NCBI GenBank assembly: GCA_013400975.1
Contig: WBMZ01010160.1
Span: 1 to 64,000, forward strand
Reading direction: 5' to 3'
DNA length: 64,000 nucleotides
Source of the DNA: Atrichornis clamosus
Lineage: Eukaryota > Chordata > Aves > Passeriformes > Menuridae
In this document: piece by piece, positions 23,401-38,400 of the stretch
Numbering within the stretch: position 1 is the first letter of the stretch
Layout of the letters: each line of letters starts with the position of its first letter
Program-made: the position numbers and the translations under genes
Notes under the pieces: model-generated
Database searches by the model: none
Told to the model about the DNA's origin: nothing
The model's input: the letters and a program-made list of their open reading frames with translations, nothing else

Positions 23401-26400
23401 GCTCAGACGCGGGCATGTAGAGCAGGTTGTGGAAGTTCTTGTTGCCAGCCCGCAGCAGGGACCACACGGAGCACGTGCGCTTGTAGATGTTGTGCATCTC
23501 CCGCTCGCAGGGGCTGTTCCCCAGGAAGGTCCCGTAGAGGCAGGAATACGTGTGCTGCACCAGCTTCACCTGCAGCATGGAAGGGGAGCAACTCTCAGAG
23601 CCATGGGGAAAGGGGGCTCCTGTCTACAGGGGACAAGTCCTCCCCTCCTCTGGGATGGCTCGTGCACTGCCCACCCCAGTGACTCCACTGCTGTCCACAC
23701 AGGGCAGGACAGGGACACCACAGGGATCACTCAGATTGAAGGGAAAGCAATACTCAACTGACACCAAACCCATTCCTCTAGAACCTTCACCTGCATTATT
23801 TCGTAAAACAGAGATCAATTTTTTTTTCTATTTTATTTTTTAAAATGTTTTAGACTCATACTGCTCTGAGATATGCAAATCAAACCAGTGCTGCTGCTGG
23901 CATCTGAACTCCCTGGGCTGGAAAGGCACCTGGAGAAAGGTTTCAGAGTAACCAGAGAATATAAACCCTTCACCACCCCTTCATGGGAGAATGATTTTAA
24001 ACTAAAAGAGAAGAGATTTAGATTAGATGTTAGGAAGAAATCTTTCCCTATGAGGGTGGTGCGGCCCTGGCACAGGCTGCCCAGAGAAGCTGTGGCTGCC
24101 CCATCCCTGGAAGTGCTCAAAGCCAGGTGACAGGTGTCCCTGCCCATGGCAGGGGGTGGAACCAGATGAGCTTTAAGGTCCCTTCCAGCTCTAACCACTC
24201 TGGCATTCTGTGATCACTTCACAATCTCCCAGAATCTGCAGACCTGTCTTCTTTCACCTCCAATATTGTAAAACATCATGACTTTCCCTCTGCCTCTGCT
24301 CACATCTGGCATGAAAACATGTTTGCACAAGTATTTCTTACCAAAAAAGCTTCATTAAATTCAAAGAGGCAGGGAAATTGCTTCAGAAGCTGATGAACAG
24401 CATCCAGCCACTGGAGAAAAACCGGGCACTGCTCATTCTGATCTTCCACCTTCTCCTGGTGCCCACAGCGATCCCCAAACTTGTGACCAAAATCCAGCCA
24501 GTCTGATTCAACGAGCACCTGGAAGCCCTGCAAAAAAAAAAAAAACCCAAACAACTGCAGAAACTCTGCTGAGGGCATGTGGCAGGACAAAGCAAGCCCC
24601 ATCCACCAGGAAGGGCTGGGGAGGAGGCTGCAGCTGTGCCTGGTTTGGGAGCAAAGCTCCTCAGTGTGGGAGGTTTCCAGACACAAACTGTCAGTTGTTA
24701 TTTCTGTAAGAGTAGGAAAGCAGCTGAACCTTGAGCAGAAGACCTTATTTCCCCAGGCTGGGCAGAGTAGTGAGGAACAGTTCACCCAAAACAGGCAGGA
24801 AGAGACCAGGGAAAGCCCTACACCCACAACAGCAGCTCGAAAACACCACTAAGCTTATTCCCAAGTGCAATCCTGCTCCTTTCCATGGGCATTCCGAGAC
24901 AAAATCTGCCTTAGAACAGACGTGCACTGCAGCAGAGCACAATCTCACCTCCATGGTCCTGTAGTAAGGGTCCAGGAGAATCTTTGCCAGTGCCACAATC
25001 TGCGGAGTCCTGTCCCAGCCGTCGGAGCAGTGAACCAGCACCGGACGCCCTTCTCTGTCGACAGCACTGGAGACGAGCACTGCTGCCTTCAGCATGACAG
25101 ACAAGTGCTGCAGCCACTTGGTGCTCTCCAGGGCTGAAAGCCAGCTGGAAGGGGTGAAAAAGGAAGAAAATGGTTGCTTAGCTCTCCAGTGAAGGAAAAA
25201 AAAAAATTTTTAATTTCAGTCTTCTTGGAGCCTTCAGTGAAAATCAGTCTTTTCTAAAACATGTCCCAGAGGAGCCAGGCAGCCTGGAGAGAAAGGGCAA
25301 AGAATCCAACTCCTAATTTAATTTTTCTTAAATACAGCCACATTTTAGAAACCCCCAGAGAACAAACACAACCAAGTGACATGGAGGCAGTGCCACAATC
25401 CCTTCTGGATTAATGGATCAAAATGAGCAGCAATCAAGCACTGTGAGCACTTCCCTATCCCTCCATTTTTCCAGGTAGAAACTTGGGATAGGAAAAAGGG
25501 AAAGGGAGGGGAAACGCCCCAGGTCATTGACAGATATGGCATCCAACTCAGCTAGAGAAGTGTCACTTACTTGCTGGGGTCTGGCACCTGACTGCAGACA
25601 GCGCGCAGATACTGGAAGCTGTTCCGGATGGAGTGGATGTTGGCCATACCCATGAACACGACCTCACAGTTGGGGTAATACTCTGCCAGGAGAGACAGGA
25701 ACATTCAGAGACAGCTGCAGGAGTTACAGAACATTCTGAGTTGGAAGGGACCCACAAGTGTCATCGAGTCCAATTCTGCTGCCACTGCAGCAACTGGCCT
25801 CACTCCCCCAGTGCAGCCCCCCGCAACACACCACTCCTGTGTTCATGGAGTCACCAGGGTTGGGAAAGACCTCCAAGATCACCAAGTCCAGCCACCACCC
25901 AGCACTGCCAAGGCCACCACTGACCCATGTCCCCAGGTGCCACATCCACATATCTGTTAAACCCCCTCAGGGACAGTGACTTCACTGCTGCCCTGCACAG
26001 CCTGTGCCAGTGCTTACACCCTTTCAGTTAAGAAATTTCCCCAATATCCAACCTGAACCTCCCCTGGCACAGCCTGAGGCCGTGCCCTCTCATCCTGTCC
26101 CTGTTCCCTGGGAGCAGAGCCTGACCCCACCTGGCTGCACCCTCCTGTCAGAGAGTTGTGGAGAGCCAGAAGGTCTCCCCTGAGCCTCCTTTTCTCCAGA
26201 TTGAGCCCCGCCAGCTCTACAGACCCTTCCCCAGCTCTGTTCCCTTCCCTGGACATGCTCCAGCCCCTCAATGTCTTTCTTGTCCCTTTTGAGGGGCACA
26301 AAACTGACCCCAGGACTGGAGGTGCCTCAGCAGTGCCAGATCAGGGGGATGGTCACTGCTCTGGGCCTGTGGCCACACTGTGGCTGGGACAGCCCAGCTG

Positions 26401-29400
26401 CCATTGGCCTCCTGCCCACCTGGGCACATCTGGGCTTATATTCAGCTGGTGTCACCAGCACCCCCAGGTCCTTTTCCACTGGGCAGCTTTCCAGTCACTC
26501 TGGCCCAGCCTGGAATTTTCCATGGGGCTGTTGTGACCCAAGTGCAGGACTCAGCACTCGGCCTTGTTGAACCTCATCCATCTGGCCTTGGCTGATTGAT
26601 CCAGGCTGTCCAGATCCCTCTGTATGAATGCGCTCCCACAGGCCAAGTACCAAAATGCTGACCCGACCCCCAGCTGTGCCCAAGGACCCACTGCAAGGCA
26701 AGTCCAAGAGGAAGATGCTCTGGGATGTGCTTGTCCTCAGTACCTTCGCATTCGCAGCCACCTCCCTTGGCCCTGTTGGCCACGGCTGCTGTGTAGGACC
26801 GGGCATCCAGGATCAGCAGCTTCTGAGGGGTTCCCGCATTCTCCACACCCGAACATGCCGTCAGGGATGAGTCTGCAGGGACACGTGGAGACTGAGCTCC
26901 TGGCACCTCCCTCCCTCCCTCCACCACACAGAGCCACCCCGCACAGCGCAGTCACGACATCACGGGGCCCAGGTTCTCCCGCTGGACACTGGGGTTCAAC
27001 CCTGCCCCAGGACGGCCCCAGCAGCGACGGCGGTGTTGGGAGCACCGGGAGATCCCCACGCTGCAGGAGGGCCGGAGGGAGCCGACTCACCGAAGTCCGC
27101 GTCGCAGGGCTCGCTGCCGTCGCTGCTCCCGGCGTGTGGCACGGCGCCGGCTCCCCGGGCCCCGGGGTTCAAGGCACAGGCTTTGGCAATGGATGTCACC
27201 AGGTACTCATCGTCGGCGTTGCGCCAGCCCCACCAGCTGATCTCGGGCTGGCTGCAGCGTGCGATCACCGCCCCGTTGCGCACGTGTCTGTGGGGAGAGA
27301 GCCTGATGGAGCCCCTGCAGAGCGAGGGACAGCCCAGGAAACATTCCCTGTGTACAGCCAGCAACAGCTCCTGGCTGCAACTGCTTCTTCTGCTGGAGCC
27401 ACTGCTTTATCTACGGCACTGACTCTCTCACTGAGCCGTGGAACAGGGCAGGGTCTCTCAAATAACCATTATTCACCACTGCAGCAGCACTGACACAGAG
27501 ACTAAAGCAGCCTCATATTTTTATTTACAGTAATATAGAATCTTTAACGTTGGAAAAGACCTCAAAGATCCTCAAGTCCAATGTGTAACTTCTATTTATA
27601 TATATAAATGTATCCTGTAATCTATAAATATATATTAAATAGGCATTACTGTATATAGATAGGTTAGTATTTATTATACTAACCCAGAGAGAAGAACTTT
27701 AGATCATTATGGTTGCACTCTGGGAAAGTAACAGTTATTTCACAGAATCATGGAATAGTATGGGTTGGAAGGGACCTCAAAGATCATCCTGGTCCACCCC
27801 CTGCCATGGGCAGGGACACCTTCCACTGGATTTTAATGCTGTTATGTTCTCTCCTCTCTTATTTTTTTCTTTCCTTCCTTAAATTACAGACCCATTGTTA
27901 AACCGTTTCACTTATCACCTGTAAGTTGGGAAGATGAGCTCACTTGGCATCAGACCAGGGAGTTTCTGGGTGGAGGCCTGAGCTGATGTTTATCAACAAC
28001 CCCTAAATGTGAACCCTACCCTGGCTGTGCTTATTGATGCCTGGCAGGAGGCCTGAAGCAGGAATCACTTCATTTCTCACATGAGCAAAAGTCATTCACA
28101 AATGGCCTAGAGAGGAAAGGAACTCTGAGGTGATAAAGTTGCTGGTGATAGAGAATGACCTAGGAGAGTCTGAAGTTTAGTAAGTGAAGAGTATCTACAG
28201 ATGATCAAAACATAACCCCAGCTGTGAGATGGAGCAGTTTGGTGTAAATCAGCAGCCAAATCCCAAAGGCTTTGAAGTCTCAAAAGCCTCAGTTCACTGC
28301 TAAAGAGAAGCATAAGGATTAAGGATGTGCTAACAGTTATTGGGAAAAGAAAAACAGAAAATATTATAGCTTCACATCTTAACCATCCTACAATGACACA
28401 AATTCCTCACTAATCCATCTCAAAAAGGATCATGTTGTAGTCAAACCAACCTCCAGAGATGGGTGGCACAAACAAGCACTGGAATGGTCATACGTTTCAG
28501 AAAAATAAGTATTTTTGGGACAACAAACAAAACAAAGAGCAGACTCACTGCCATGGTGCAATGTGGAAGTACAAACTGGTTCCAAAATACTTGGTGATAG
28601 ATTCACCAAGTGACCCTGAGACACAGTCACCCCTTGTCCTGAATGGGTGTAGGAAATCAAAGATATCAGCTGCTCCAAAGATGCACCAGGAAGGAGTACC
28701 TGTATCCCTGTCCCATTTGTTACACTTCTCTGAGGTGCTGCTCCTTCTGGCTGGTCCTTCTTGGAGACAGGATAATGAACTGTACAGCCCTGAACCAGAT
28801 CCCCAATCCCACCACCTGTCCTGCAGCATTTCTCTGGAGATCACAGAATCCTGGAATGGTTTGAGTTGGAAGGGATTTAATATCATCTTGTTCCATTCCT
28901 TGCCATGGGCAGGGACACCTCCCACTATCCCAGGTTGCTCCAAGCCCCGTCCAACCTGGCCTTGGACACTGCCTGGGATCCAGGGGCAGCCACAGCTTCT
29001 CTGGGCAACCAGTGCCAGGGCCTCAGCACCACCCTCACAGGGAAGAATTTCTCCCCAGTATCCCATGTAACCCTGCCCTCTGGCAGTTTATGTAGCTTCC
29101 TTAATGACATCTCACAGATAATAACAATGAAGACTTTAAACCAAAGCCTTCCAAAGAAATAATGTTCAAGTTTGGCCAAGTCAAAATACTGTGGGGTCCC
29201 TTTACTTTCAGTGCTGTTCTGTTTTGCAAGGTGACTTGCAGAGCAGTCACTCCCAGGAGATCTATTCCTGCCTTCAGGATCACTCAAGGATGGATAACAC
29301 AGACAGCAGCAAAGGCTTTGTTTATACTAGTAAATGAAACAGAGCCAAGGTGTAGACTTAAGCACCAGCCTGTGATCATCCAAGCCTGTTTGGGAGCCAC

Positions 29401-32400
29401 CCACAGTTCCTGGCCTGTGCCAACCAGCACTTTCCCAGACAGCGCCTGAGCACGTTTTTGGGCAAGGCAGGGGCCGTGCCAGGGACTGCTCCCAGCAGGC
29501 AGCTTGGAGGGCAGGACAGAGCGTGGGGCACGGCAGCCGCTCCACGCAAAGCTGCCGGCGTCGCCAGGGTCGCGTTGAACTCACAAAACTCTTGGTAACA
29601 CAAACCTCTGAGCACTGAACAACTGCTGGGGACCTTCAAGGGACACAGTGACCTGCCAACAAACACAAGGAAATGTGGCAGCACCGCTGAGTGTGAAGCC
29701 ATGAGCAAGCAGAAAGTACAGCAGGTGCCAGTAGAGGAACCAAAACCACAGCTGAGCTTGCCAGGAGCCACCAGAGCCTGACTCTGCCTTCTCTGCACAA
29801 GTCTCCAGCATGAACACAGGAACCATTTCAAGGCTTTTCTTGCTTAGGATTTTTGGGGAGGCTTTCCTCAAAGGAAAAGCTCCTTTCTTGAAACTGGAAT
29901 GGCAGAAGGTGCTGGAGTGTTTTAACTTATGTGGAGCAAATTATGCTTTAGGGATCCTCAGTTTGGTTTTAATGACTCGAGACCCTTTCAGGATCCAAAG
30001 CTGGAGTATGAGGTGCCTTTGTGGTTTATCAGTCGAGTTTTTCCCCGCAGATTCATTCTGAGCACAAGGCTAGAGCACATCTGATATTGTCAGCACGTGC
30101 CATTTAACCCACAACAATCCTCCAGAATGAATTAATTAATATCTGGTTTAGAGAAAAGTGCTGAGGGGGTTGGAAGTAAATGATCCTTAAGGTCCCTTCC
30201 AAACCAAACCACTCCAGGATTCTATGACCTCCCAAGTCTCCTCTCTGTTATTTCCCGGCCACTGTGTTGTGGTTGAACACTCCTAAGTCAAGCAGCTCAG
30301 CTTAAAGCACAAGAGCTCAGAGAAGGTTTACTGGGCTGAGCCTAAAGGTTCCCAACTGAGACGAGTATGTCCACGTGCTTCCATTTCCCAAATCCCTGGG
30401 TTAACCTCCCGTCTCACTCTGGCATGATGTGAGAGCCGGAGTGCTGACCCTGGGGCTGGAGCAGTGCCCGCTGTGCTCCGCCGCTCGCCGGCAGGCGATG
30501 CCGAGCGTCGGGAGGAGCACTCCCGCTGCCACAGGCCCAAGGTCTCCTCAAGGTGGCTGAGCAGACAGAGGCAGAAGCGCCACGCCGTGCCCGTCTGCCT
30601 CTGCACTCAGCTAAATAATTAATGGCATCCTTTGCCTGGTTTTAGAAGAGGATTGTGCCTGGAAGCTCCTGCATCTCTCCTATGCATCTTCACCAAGGAC
30701 TGAGATGGAGACTTGAATTTCTGATTTGCTTAATAGCTAAATTATACTTTTTGAAAGAAATCTGATAATGTGGTACCTTTGGTGTCATGTTTTACAGATC
30801 TGACTGTGACCCAGTGAGATCAGCCTTATTCTCCAAAAGCTCTGAGGTGTATGAAGAGTCCCAGGGATGCAGGCACTCATCCACTCTCTCCTGAACTCTG
30901 AGTGAGGAGAAGCTGAGCATGAGGCTTTTCATTTCTTCCCCTCCCACACAGCACAAGGCACTGCAGAAGCAGCCACGACCCTCACAGACCCTCCTGCCCC
31001 AAAGACTTCAATCTTGAGAGCAAAGGCTAAAAAAAGTGCACGAAAATGAGAGACACACATGGGCAAGCACTTGCCCCATCTTGTAACATCACTTGTCAGC
31101 GTCTTCTAATCTGATCCCAGGCTGCAAAGGGTTGCAGCTCAGCCTGCAAATTACTGGGTACCATTACAGAGATATAAAGCAAGGAACAGGATAATTGTTG
31201 GAGTAGGAAAAAGACATAGCTTTGCCCTTGGGTGGGGAAGGCACAGTGGGACAGGCTCCAGTACCAAGCCATTTTTAGCAAAAGGAACCACAAATACAAT
31301 TAACTTCTTAGCTGACTTGGCTACAAGGAGGGAAAGGCTCCATCCGATAAGATGTGCTCAGTCCTACTCTGCTGCAGAGCTGAGTTCTAGAAAGAACACA
31401 CAGTGCTTTGCCACATGCAACAGCAAGCTGTGAAACATGAAGATATACAGGTAATGTACCTGTTAATTCACTGGGTTTGTTTGAAGATACAGAGGTAATG
31501 TACCTGTTAATTCACTGGGTTTGTTTCCCGACTTTTGTACTTTCCAACACAGCTCTTGATATTTTAAGGTTTTTTATAAAAAGGCTACAAACCATGATGC
31601 ACATTTGACAACAGCACAACTGGCTGGATGCCCCTGTCCAACAGCCTCCCCTTGGTTTCAAACACCTCAGTCTCCCAGGAGACACATTTAATAAGGAACC
31701 ACTCCCACCCTCCAAAGCCCTGCTCCACTGGTTGCCTGCCCTCCTGCATCCCTGTCTAGATTATTTCTTGAAGGCTGGAGAAAAGAGAGTGTTTCACAGA
31801 ATCACAGAATATCCTGAGCTGGAAGGGCCCCACAGGGATCACCCAGTCGAGCCCCTGGCGCTGCACAGACACCCAACAATCCCACCCTGTGCATCCCTGG
31901 GAGCGTTGTCCAAAGGCTCCGGGAGCTCTGGCAGCCTTGGGGCCGTGCCCATTCCCTGGGGAGCCTGGTCAGTGCCCAGCACCCTCTGGGAGGGATCTTT
32001 CCCTGATATCCAACCTAAACCTCCCCTGGCACAGCTCCAGCCATTCCCTGGGTCCTGTCTGTGTCACAGAGAGCAGAGATTGGAGCTGCCCCTTCGCTGG
32101 CCCTCGTGAGAAGCTGCAGATTTGGGTATTCCCAGTTCTGTCCAGGCCTGCACACCCCAGGAGCATAGGCACCCAGCAGGCTCGTTTTGGCTCAGATTTC
32201 TTTTCAAGGTAGCACCAGACAAGGACCAATGTGTGGAAAGGTTTTGAAACTCAGAGAGAACTTTAATTTGACCTCATCTTGCAACATCTCCTGTAGGAGG
32301 AAAGTCACCCACACTGAAAGCAGGAAAGGACAGTTCTGGGACACTGCTTCTCCCTTCTGGAGAACACCCTGCACTGTTGCCACAGAGAGAGCTGGGAGAA

Positions 32401-35400
32401 GGAGCCCTGGGAGCCCCAGGCTTGCAGGCAGGAGGCAAAAGGAGCCCCCAGCTCTTGTGTCACCCCCTGTCCCACAGCCCCGTGGAGCTCTGCTGACCTG
32501 CCCAAAGTCCTGCAGGAATACAAGGACATGAGCAGCTGTCACGGGTTTGGGGGAGAGTATTTGGGTTTGCATTTACCTGTACACCACCACAGGGATCCTC
32601 TTCCATGACCTGAATGAAGCCACGTTCTCCAGCTCCTTGTCAGTGATCCAGACAGGGACCAGCAGCTTCTGGGGATAACTGGAACAAAGCCTGGGGAAGA
32701 GAAAGCACAAAGGCAAGATGAGGACTGGGTGATCAAAAATCTGCCCCAGAGCAGCTCACATTTCCCCAAACTCATAATGCAGGACTTTGACACTTCCTCT
32801 TCATATCTCAGTGCAGCCTCAACAAGTGACCTAAAAAGTGTTGTCAGACATGAGCTGAGAGAAAACAACCTCCTTTCACTTCGGGCCTCACCTCTGGGCT
32901 CATACTAAGTATCCTAGTACTCCCCAAGGATGCCTTTGGAACAACTTCTGGATTTAAGAATTCATGAGGGTTTAGGGAAACAGTCAATAATTTAGGTGGA
33001 GTTTTGGTCTTCTTGCAGCACATGCAAAGCCAGGTACACCCAGAGCTTCTGGTAAACAATGATTGCAACTTTCTGCCCTGCAGAACACAGGTACCACTGC
33101 TCACCTTGACACTTTTCTCTGAGGGGAAGACACAAATCTGCCCAGAAATATGGCAGTGGGGACTGGGGGTGTGCAAATAAAGTTGTGACAGGAGGGACAG
33201 GAGGGACATCAAATAATACCGTGTTTGGTGGGGTGCCAGAAATCAGATTCCTAATAGATATGTGAACACCTGCCAGCCAGGAGAGAATAGTGAGAGCACA
33301 GAGCACTGCCAGAGGGCAGGGTTAGATGGGATATTGGGAAGGAATTATTCTCTGTAAGGGTGGGGAGGCCCTGGCACAGGTTGCCTGGAGAAGCTGTGGT
33401 TGCCCCATCCCTGGAAGTGTCCAACCTGGGATAGGGGAAGGGGTACCTGCCCATGGCTCATTTTGGGATTCTATGACACACACACAAAATTCCTAGCTCC
33501 TGCAGCTCCTCCCCTGTCCCTGCTGCTCCCAGCACAGGTGAGGGCAGGCTCAGACACAGCAGTGCCTGGAGCTGGACCAGCTGAGCCCCCTGCAGCACAG
33601 GTAGGCACAGGTGGGTTTGTGGCAAGGAACAAAGAGCAGCTCCAGCTCCAGGCTATAACCCACATCATTTAGCAGGAATGTTTCAGTGCAGATGGGGAGC
33701 CAAGACGTGGGTGAGAGCATCCAGCCAGTAAGCTCCAGAGGGTGGTCTGGTGTTCCTGGGCCAGGCTATCCCAGCTGATGGCAGCAAGCATGATATACTA
33801 TTAAGCAGTTATGGTGCTAGTGAAGAACTGCCTGCCACATTGGAAAAGGGCACTTCACAGTGTCTAGAGAGCTCCTCCAAGAGCCCCAGGCAGAAAGCAA
33901 GGGTGGCTAAGGGATAAAAACAACTGGGTGAGGATGAGGAATTCAGGAAGCAAAATTAAAGCTGCCAGCTAAGAAGGTGAAGACCAGGTTGTCTGTGGTA
34001 GTATATCTGGGCTTGGACATCTCTGAAATGCCTCAGATTCCATGTGTAAAGTTGGTCAGGAAATTAGAGAAGCACTGAAGAGTGAGTGAGGATGCAGGAA
34101 TGTGGAAGAGGGTTAACACCTGTTCAGGTCTGGAGGATCTTCTGGAATAGCTGAGTCTATACATGAATGGGCTTCATTGAAATGCAAACAATTCCCTGGA
34201 ACCTCAGATGAAACATTATGGGTGATGTCTTGAACTACAAACTGGGGAGAGGCAGTCCAGGAGAGGTTCAGGAGCTTATCTTTCAAGAGTTAAATCACTA
34301 AAGCTCTGTCAGCTACTGCTGGCATTGGCTCCGGTGCCAGAAGAGGGAGAGGTGGCAAACACCACATCCATTTCGGAAAAAGGTCTTTGGGATGAACGTG
34401 GGAAACCACCTGACTTCTGCACAAAGTAACTGTGACAGCTGGGGAAGGGTAAGTTTGGTGCACTTGGGAAGAGTTAACGTGGCCTTTGGGAGGGAGGGCA
34501 CACCCTATGTGGGGAGAGTTGCCTGAAACATCAGTGAATGAGCACACACAGCAGATTTAGATTTTCAGAAGGGATTTTTTGAGATTTTTTTGTGTGCCTG
34601 TGTTTTTTAAAAGGTGGCTCCCCACAGGCTTGAAGGATGCTCCTCTTAGGAAACAGCTGGCCTTGAGAAGATAAGAAATAGCTCAGAACTTCAAGGATCA
34701 TTTTTCACCACAATGGGAGTCCTAAAGGGAACCACCTGCAGTGGGGTGGCCTGGAAAACCCTGGGACCAGGCTGAGCCAGACCACTGAGGGAAACCTTCT
34801 TGAACTGTGAGATTTGATAGCAGAAAAGATGGCATCAAACTGTGAGGTTTGATGGCTGAAACAACACAGACACATAAATCAGCACCTGTGGGCAAGGACT
34901 GACAGAGAACCTCACTACCACAAAGGTAACAGTAAGAGAGATCATGGAATCATGGAATATCTGGAGCTGGAAGGGACCCACAAGGATTGAATCCAGCTCC
35001 TGGCCCTGCACAGACACCCCAGCAATCCCATCCTGTCCCTGAGAGCACTGTCCAAGCTCTTCCTTCACATAAGACAAACATGTGGATCACTACCAGTCCT
35101 CACAGACTTATTGTCCACATGTTCCTATGGCAAATCCAAGCAGGGACACTAATTATCACTTTTCCAGTGGTATGGATAGTATTAAAATTTATAGAAAAGT
35201 GTAAATAAGACAAAATATGAATTAAGAGCAGTCCCAGAAACCAGTAGAAGACACCAGGTGGCTGAAGTGGTAACACAGAACTCCAGGCAACTTTCTCCTC
35301 ATAAACTCAAAGCTAAATAAAACCACAACCGTAAAAAGATGAAACCTGAAAATGAGCATCAACAGTGGAGGCAAAGTGGATTTTTTTTTTCCTTTTCTAA

Positions 35401-38400
35401 AGGAACTACATATGTGCCAAACCCACCAGCATCAAGGCTGATATGAAATAACTCCTACCTTGGACTGCCTATGAGCACCAGATGGGGAATGCTGGAGTGA
35501 TCCCATTTCCCTGGGTGTACAGATCCCTGAAGATGTGAGAGCCAGGGAAAGACCGTGTAATAATTTTATTATCACTGCATACTTTTATCAAGACTGAAGG
35601 AGTGGTTATTATAAGCTTGTATTGCTCTCATTTTATGATGGCTGTCGCCAGGAAGAAGATAATGGTTCCCAGATAAGGACATCTCGGAACAGACTTGAAA
35701 GACAAGGAACAAAGCCATTACCTTGGAGTATCCTGTCTTTAACAACACTGTTTTGGCAATGCAGGGAAATAAAAGATAAAAGGGCTATAAACAGTTAAAA
35801 AGTAACCTGATCCCTGTGAATAGACGCAGGTGGTTATGATCAAAAGCCAAGGCAAGATTTAAAGACACACTCCCCCAGCAGCAAGAGAGAACTGGTTTGA
35901 GTTGCACAAGGCAATTACAGCAGCCCTGAGATCCCAGGGTGTCTGCAGGAAGCTGGGACCTGCCAGGATGGTCAGGGAGGAACTCGGCAGGTGGAGAGAA
36001 GCAAAGCCAGACCTGCACCCGGCTTGCTGAGGTTTATTTAAAGCCCTTACTTCCCTGGTTTGGTTGGAAATCAAACACCTGTCTTCAGAGAAGGGCTGTG
36101 GCTTACTGGCCAGGAAGCAAAGCACAGATGGTCAGTGGAAGTTGAACTTCCTGAAATAGAGGGAACCACGCCCCAAGATCCAGAAGGGGAGAAAGCCCAA
36201 CACGCAGAGACTCTACCAGGACAGGGACCCACAGGCTGTGCACTCCAAAACTGAGCAGCTCAGGACAACAACTTTTATGTGACATTCTTGGAGAAACTGT
36301 GTAAATGTCAGCAAAGTCATGTGAACAGTCCCAAAGCAAAACCGTGGCCAGTAGGGCCAAGGGAAAATGGAAATCACCCCCCTCCAAATTTAGTGTTTGT
36401 GGCCTGGATTCTTAAGGAAGAGAGAACAGGCAGCAAACTCCAGAACTGGGATTTCCCCAGTCCAGTGCATCCAAGGTGTCTCGTGGTCTCCATGGGAAAC
36501 CAGTGACCTGGAACTGTCCAATCAGTAGGTGATGGGATGGACTGGCTGGGGTGAGAGGGAAGAATGAGGGATACCAGTGGTTTCAAGAAAAGGATTATAG
36601 GGAATGCACAGATGCATATGTCCATCAAAGCCTAATAAAATCCTGTTGGCTTAATGCCATCTGCTGCCAAGAGTGCAGCTGCACTTCTCCAAGAGTCCTG
36701 TGCTCCTGCACGAGTAAAGACAGGCTGGAAACACTGATGTGCTGGTGGGAAAGACTTTCCAGAGACCTTCACTGTAACCCCAAGCTCACCCGGACCAATT
36801 CCAACACTGATCACCTGAAATGTGACACTGTAGTGATGGAGATCTCCACTCCAAGCCCTGCTTACAGGGACCACTTCTAACATTGGATCACCTGAAATGT
36901 AATGATGGAGAACCCCCTCCTGAAGACCTGCCCCAACACACCACCAGGGTCCCAGGGAATGGCTCTTTTTCCTTCCATATTTTGGACCTCCCAAGCCGCA
37001 CTTTAGGGCCATTGCCTCTTGTTCTGCCGTCTGCCCCTGGCAGGAGAGTTTGACTCCACCACCTCCATGAATTCCTTCCCAGTAGCTGGAGGCAGATCAC
37101 CCTTTAGCTTCTGCTCTGCCTGAACCAGCCTCGCTCATTCCCAGACTCCTAAGCATCCTGACAGCTCTCCACTGGCTCACCCCCAGCTCCTCAGAGCTGA
37201 GCAGCTGCCTGAGTGCATGGAAACTGAGCATTTCAGAGAGAACAACTGACCAGAAGGAGAAACCCACGATGGACAGATCCTCCAGACTCCCAAATGTCTC
37301 CCAGGAGGAACGAGAGGCATCACAATATAAACCACCTGAGTCAGCATTTACAATTCCTGCTAGCTCTGGTGTTGGGGCTGTATTCCCTCTTCAACTCAAT
37401 GATGTAAAAGGCAGAAAGAAAAGGCATCTGGCTCATACACTGATCTGCCTGAGGGCTGTGAAGGCCAGGAAGGGGGATTAGCTGGAGTCTGACTCACCCA
37501 CTGCTCTGCACAGGGATTATGAAGGGAAAAGTAAAGGAAGAGGATAGTGGGGAGAGCCTGGTGGTGAAACACTCACTTGTAGTTGTTGTTGATGTCAGAG
37601 ACGCGCCAGACGTTCTGCAGGTCGAAGCCCATCCTCACCAGCTCCATCTCGAAGCGGAACCTCACGTGGTCCCCTGGGAACAGAGCACAGCAGTTACTGA
37701 CAGCACTGAGGGAAGCTGAACATGGGGCTCCACAGCAACTCTCACAGGCTGGGGAGAATCACAAAACCACAGAAGGGTTCGGGTTCAAAGGGACCTTAAA
37801 GATCACCCAGTTCCACCCCCCGCCATGGGCAGGGACACCTTCCACTATCCCAGGTTGCTCCAAGCCCCGTCCAACCTGGCCTTGGACACTTCCAGGGATG
37901 GGGCAGCCACAGCTTCTCTGGGCAATCTGTGCCAGGGCCTCAGCATCCCGTGACTAAAGAATTTATCCTAAAATCCCATCTAACCCTGCCCTCTGTCACT
38001 TTAAACCGTTCCCCCTTGTCCTGTCACTATCCTCCCATATAAAAAGTCTCTCCCTCTATTTTCTAAGCCCCTTTACGCACTGGAAGGGGCTCTAAGGTCT
38101 CCCCACAGCCTTCTTTTCTCCAGGTGAACACCCTTAGCTCTCCCACCTTGGTTCCAGAGCAGAGGGGCTCCAGCCTTCACAGCATCTTTGTAGCAAGGAG
38201 AAACCCCAGGGCAGCTGGATGGCAGCAGGGATTGTGCTTCTGAAGCCAAAAAGCCTTGTCCCTCACAGGGGTTCCTCTGCTTGTTTTGTCAAGTCAGATT
38301 ATTTTTCATATCAGGGCACAGAGCAGCACAGATACAGCTTCTCCATGTCAATGGGGAGTGTGAGGGGTCAAATTTAATCCACTTCTGCCCTGCTGTCAGA

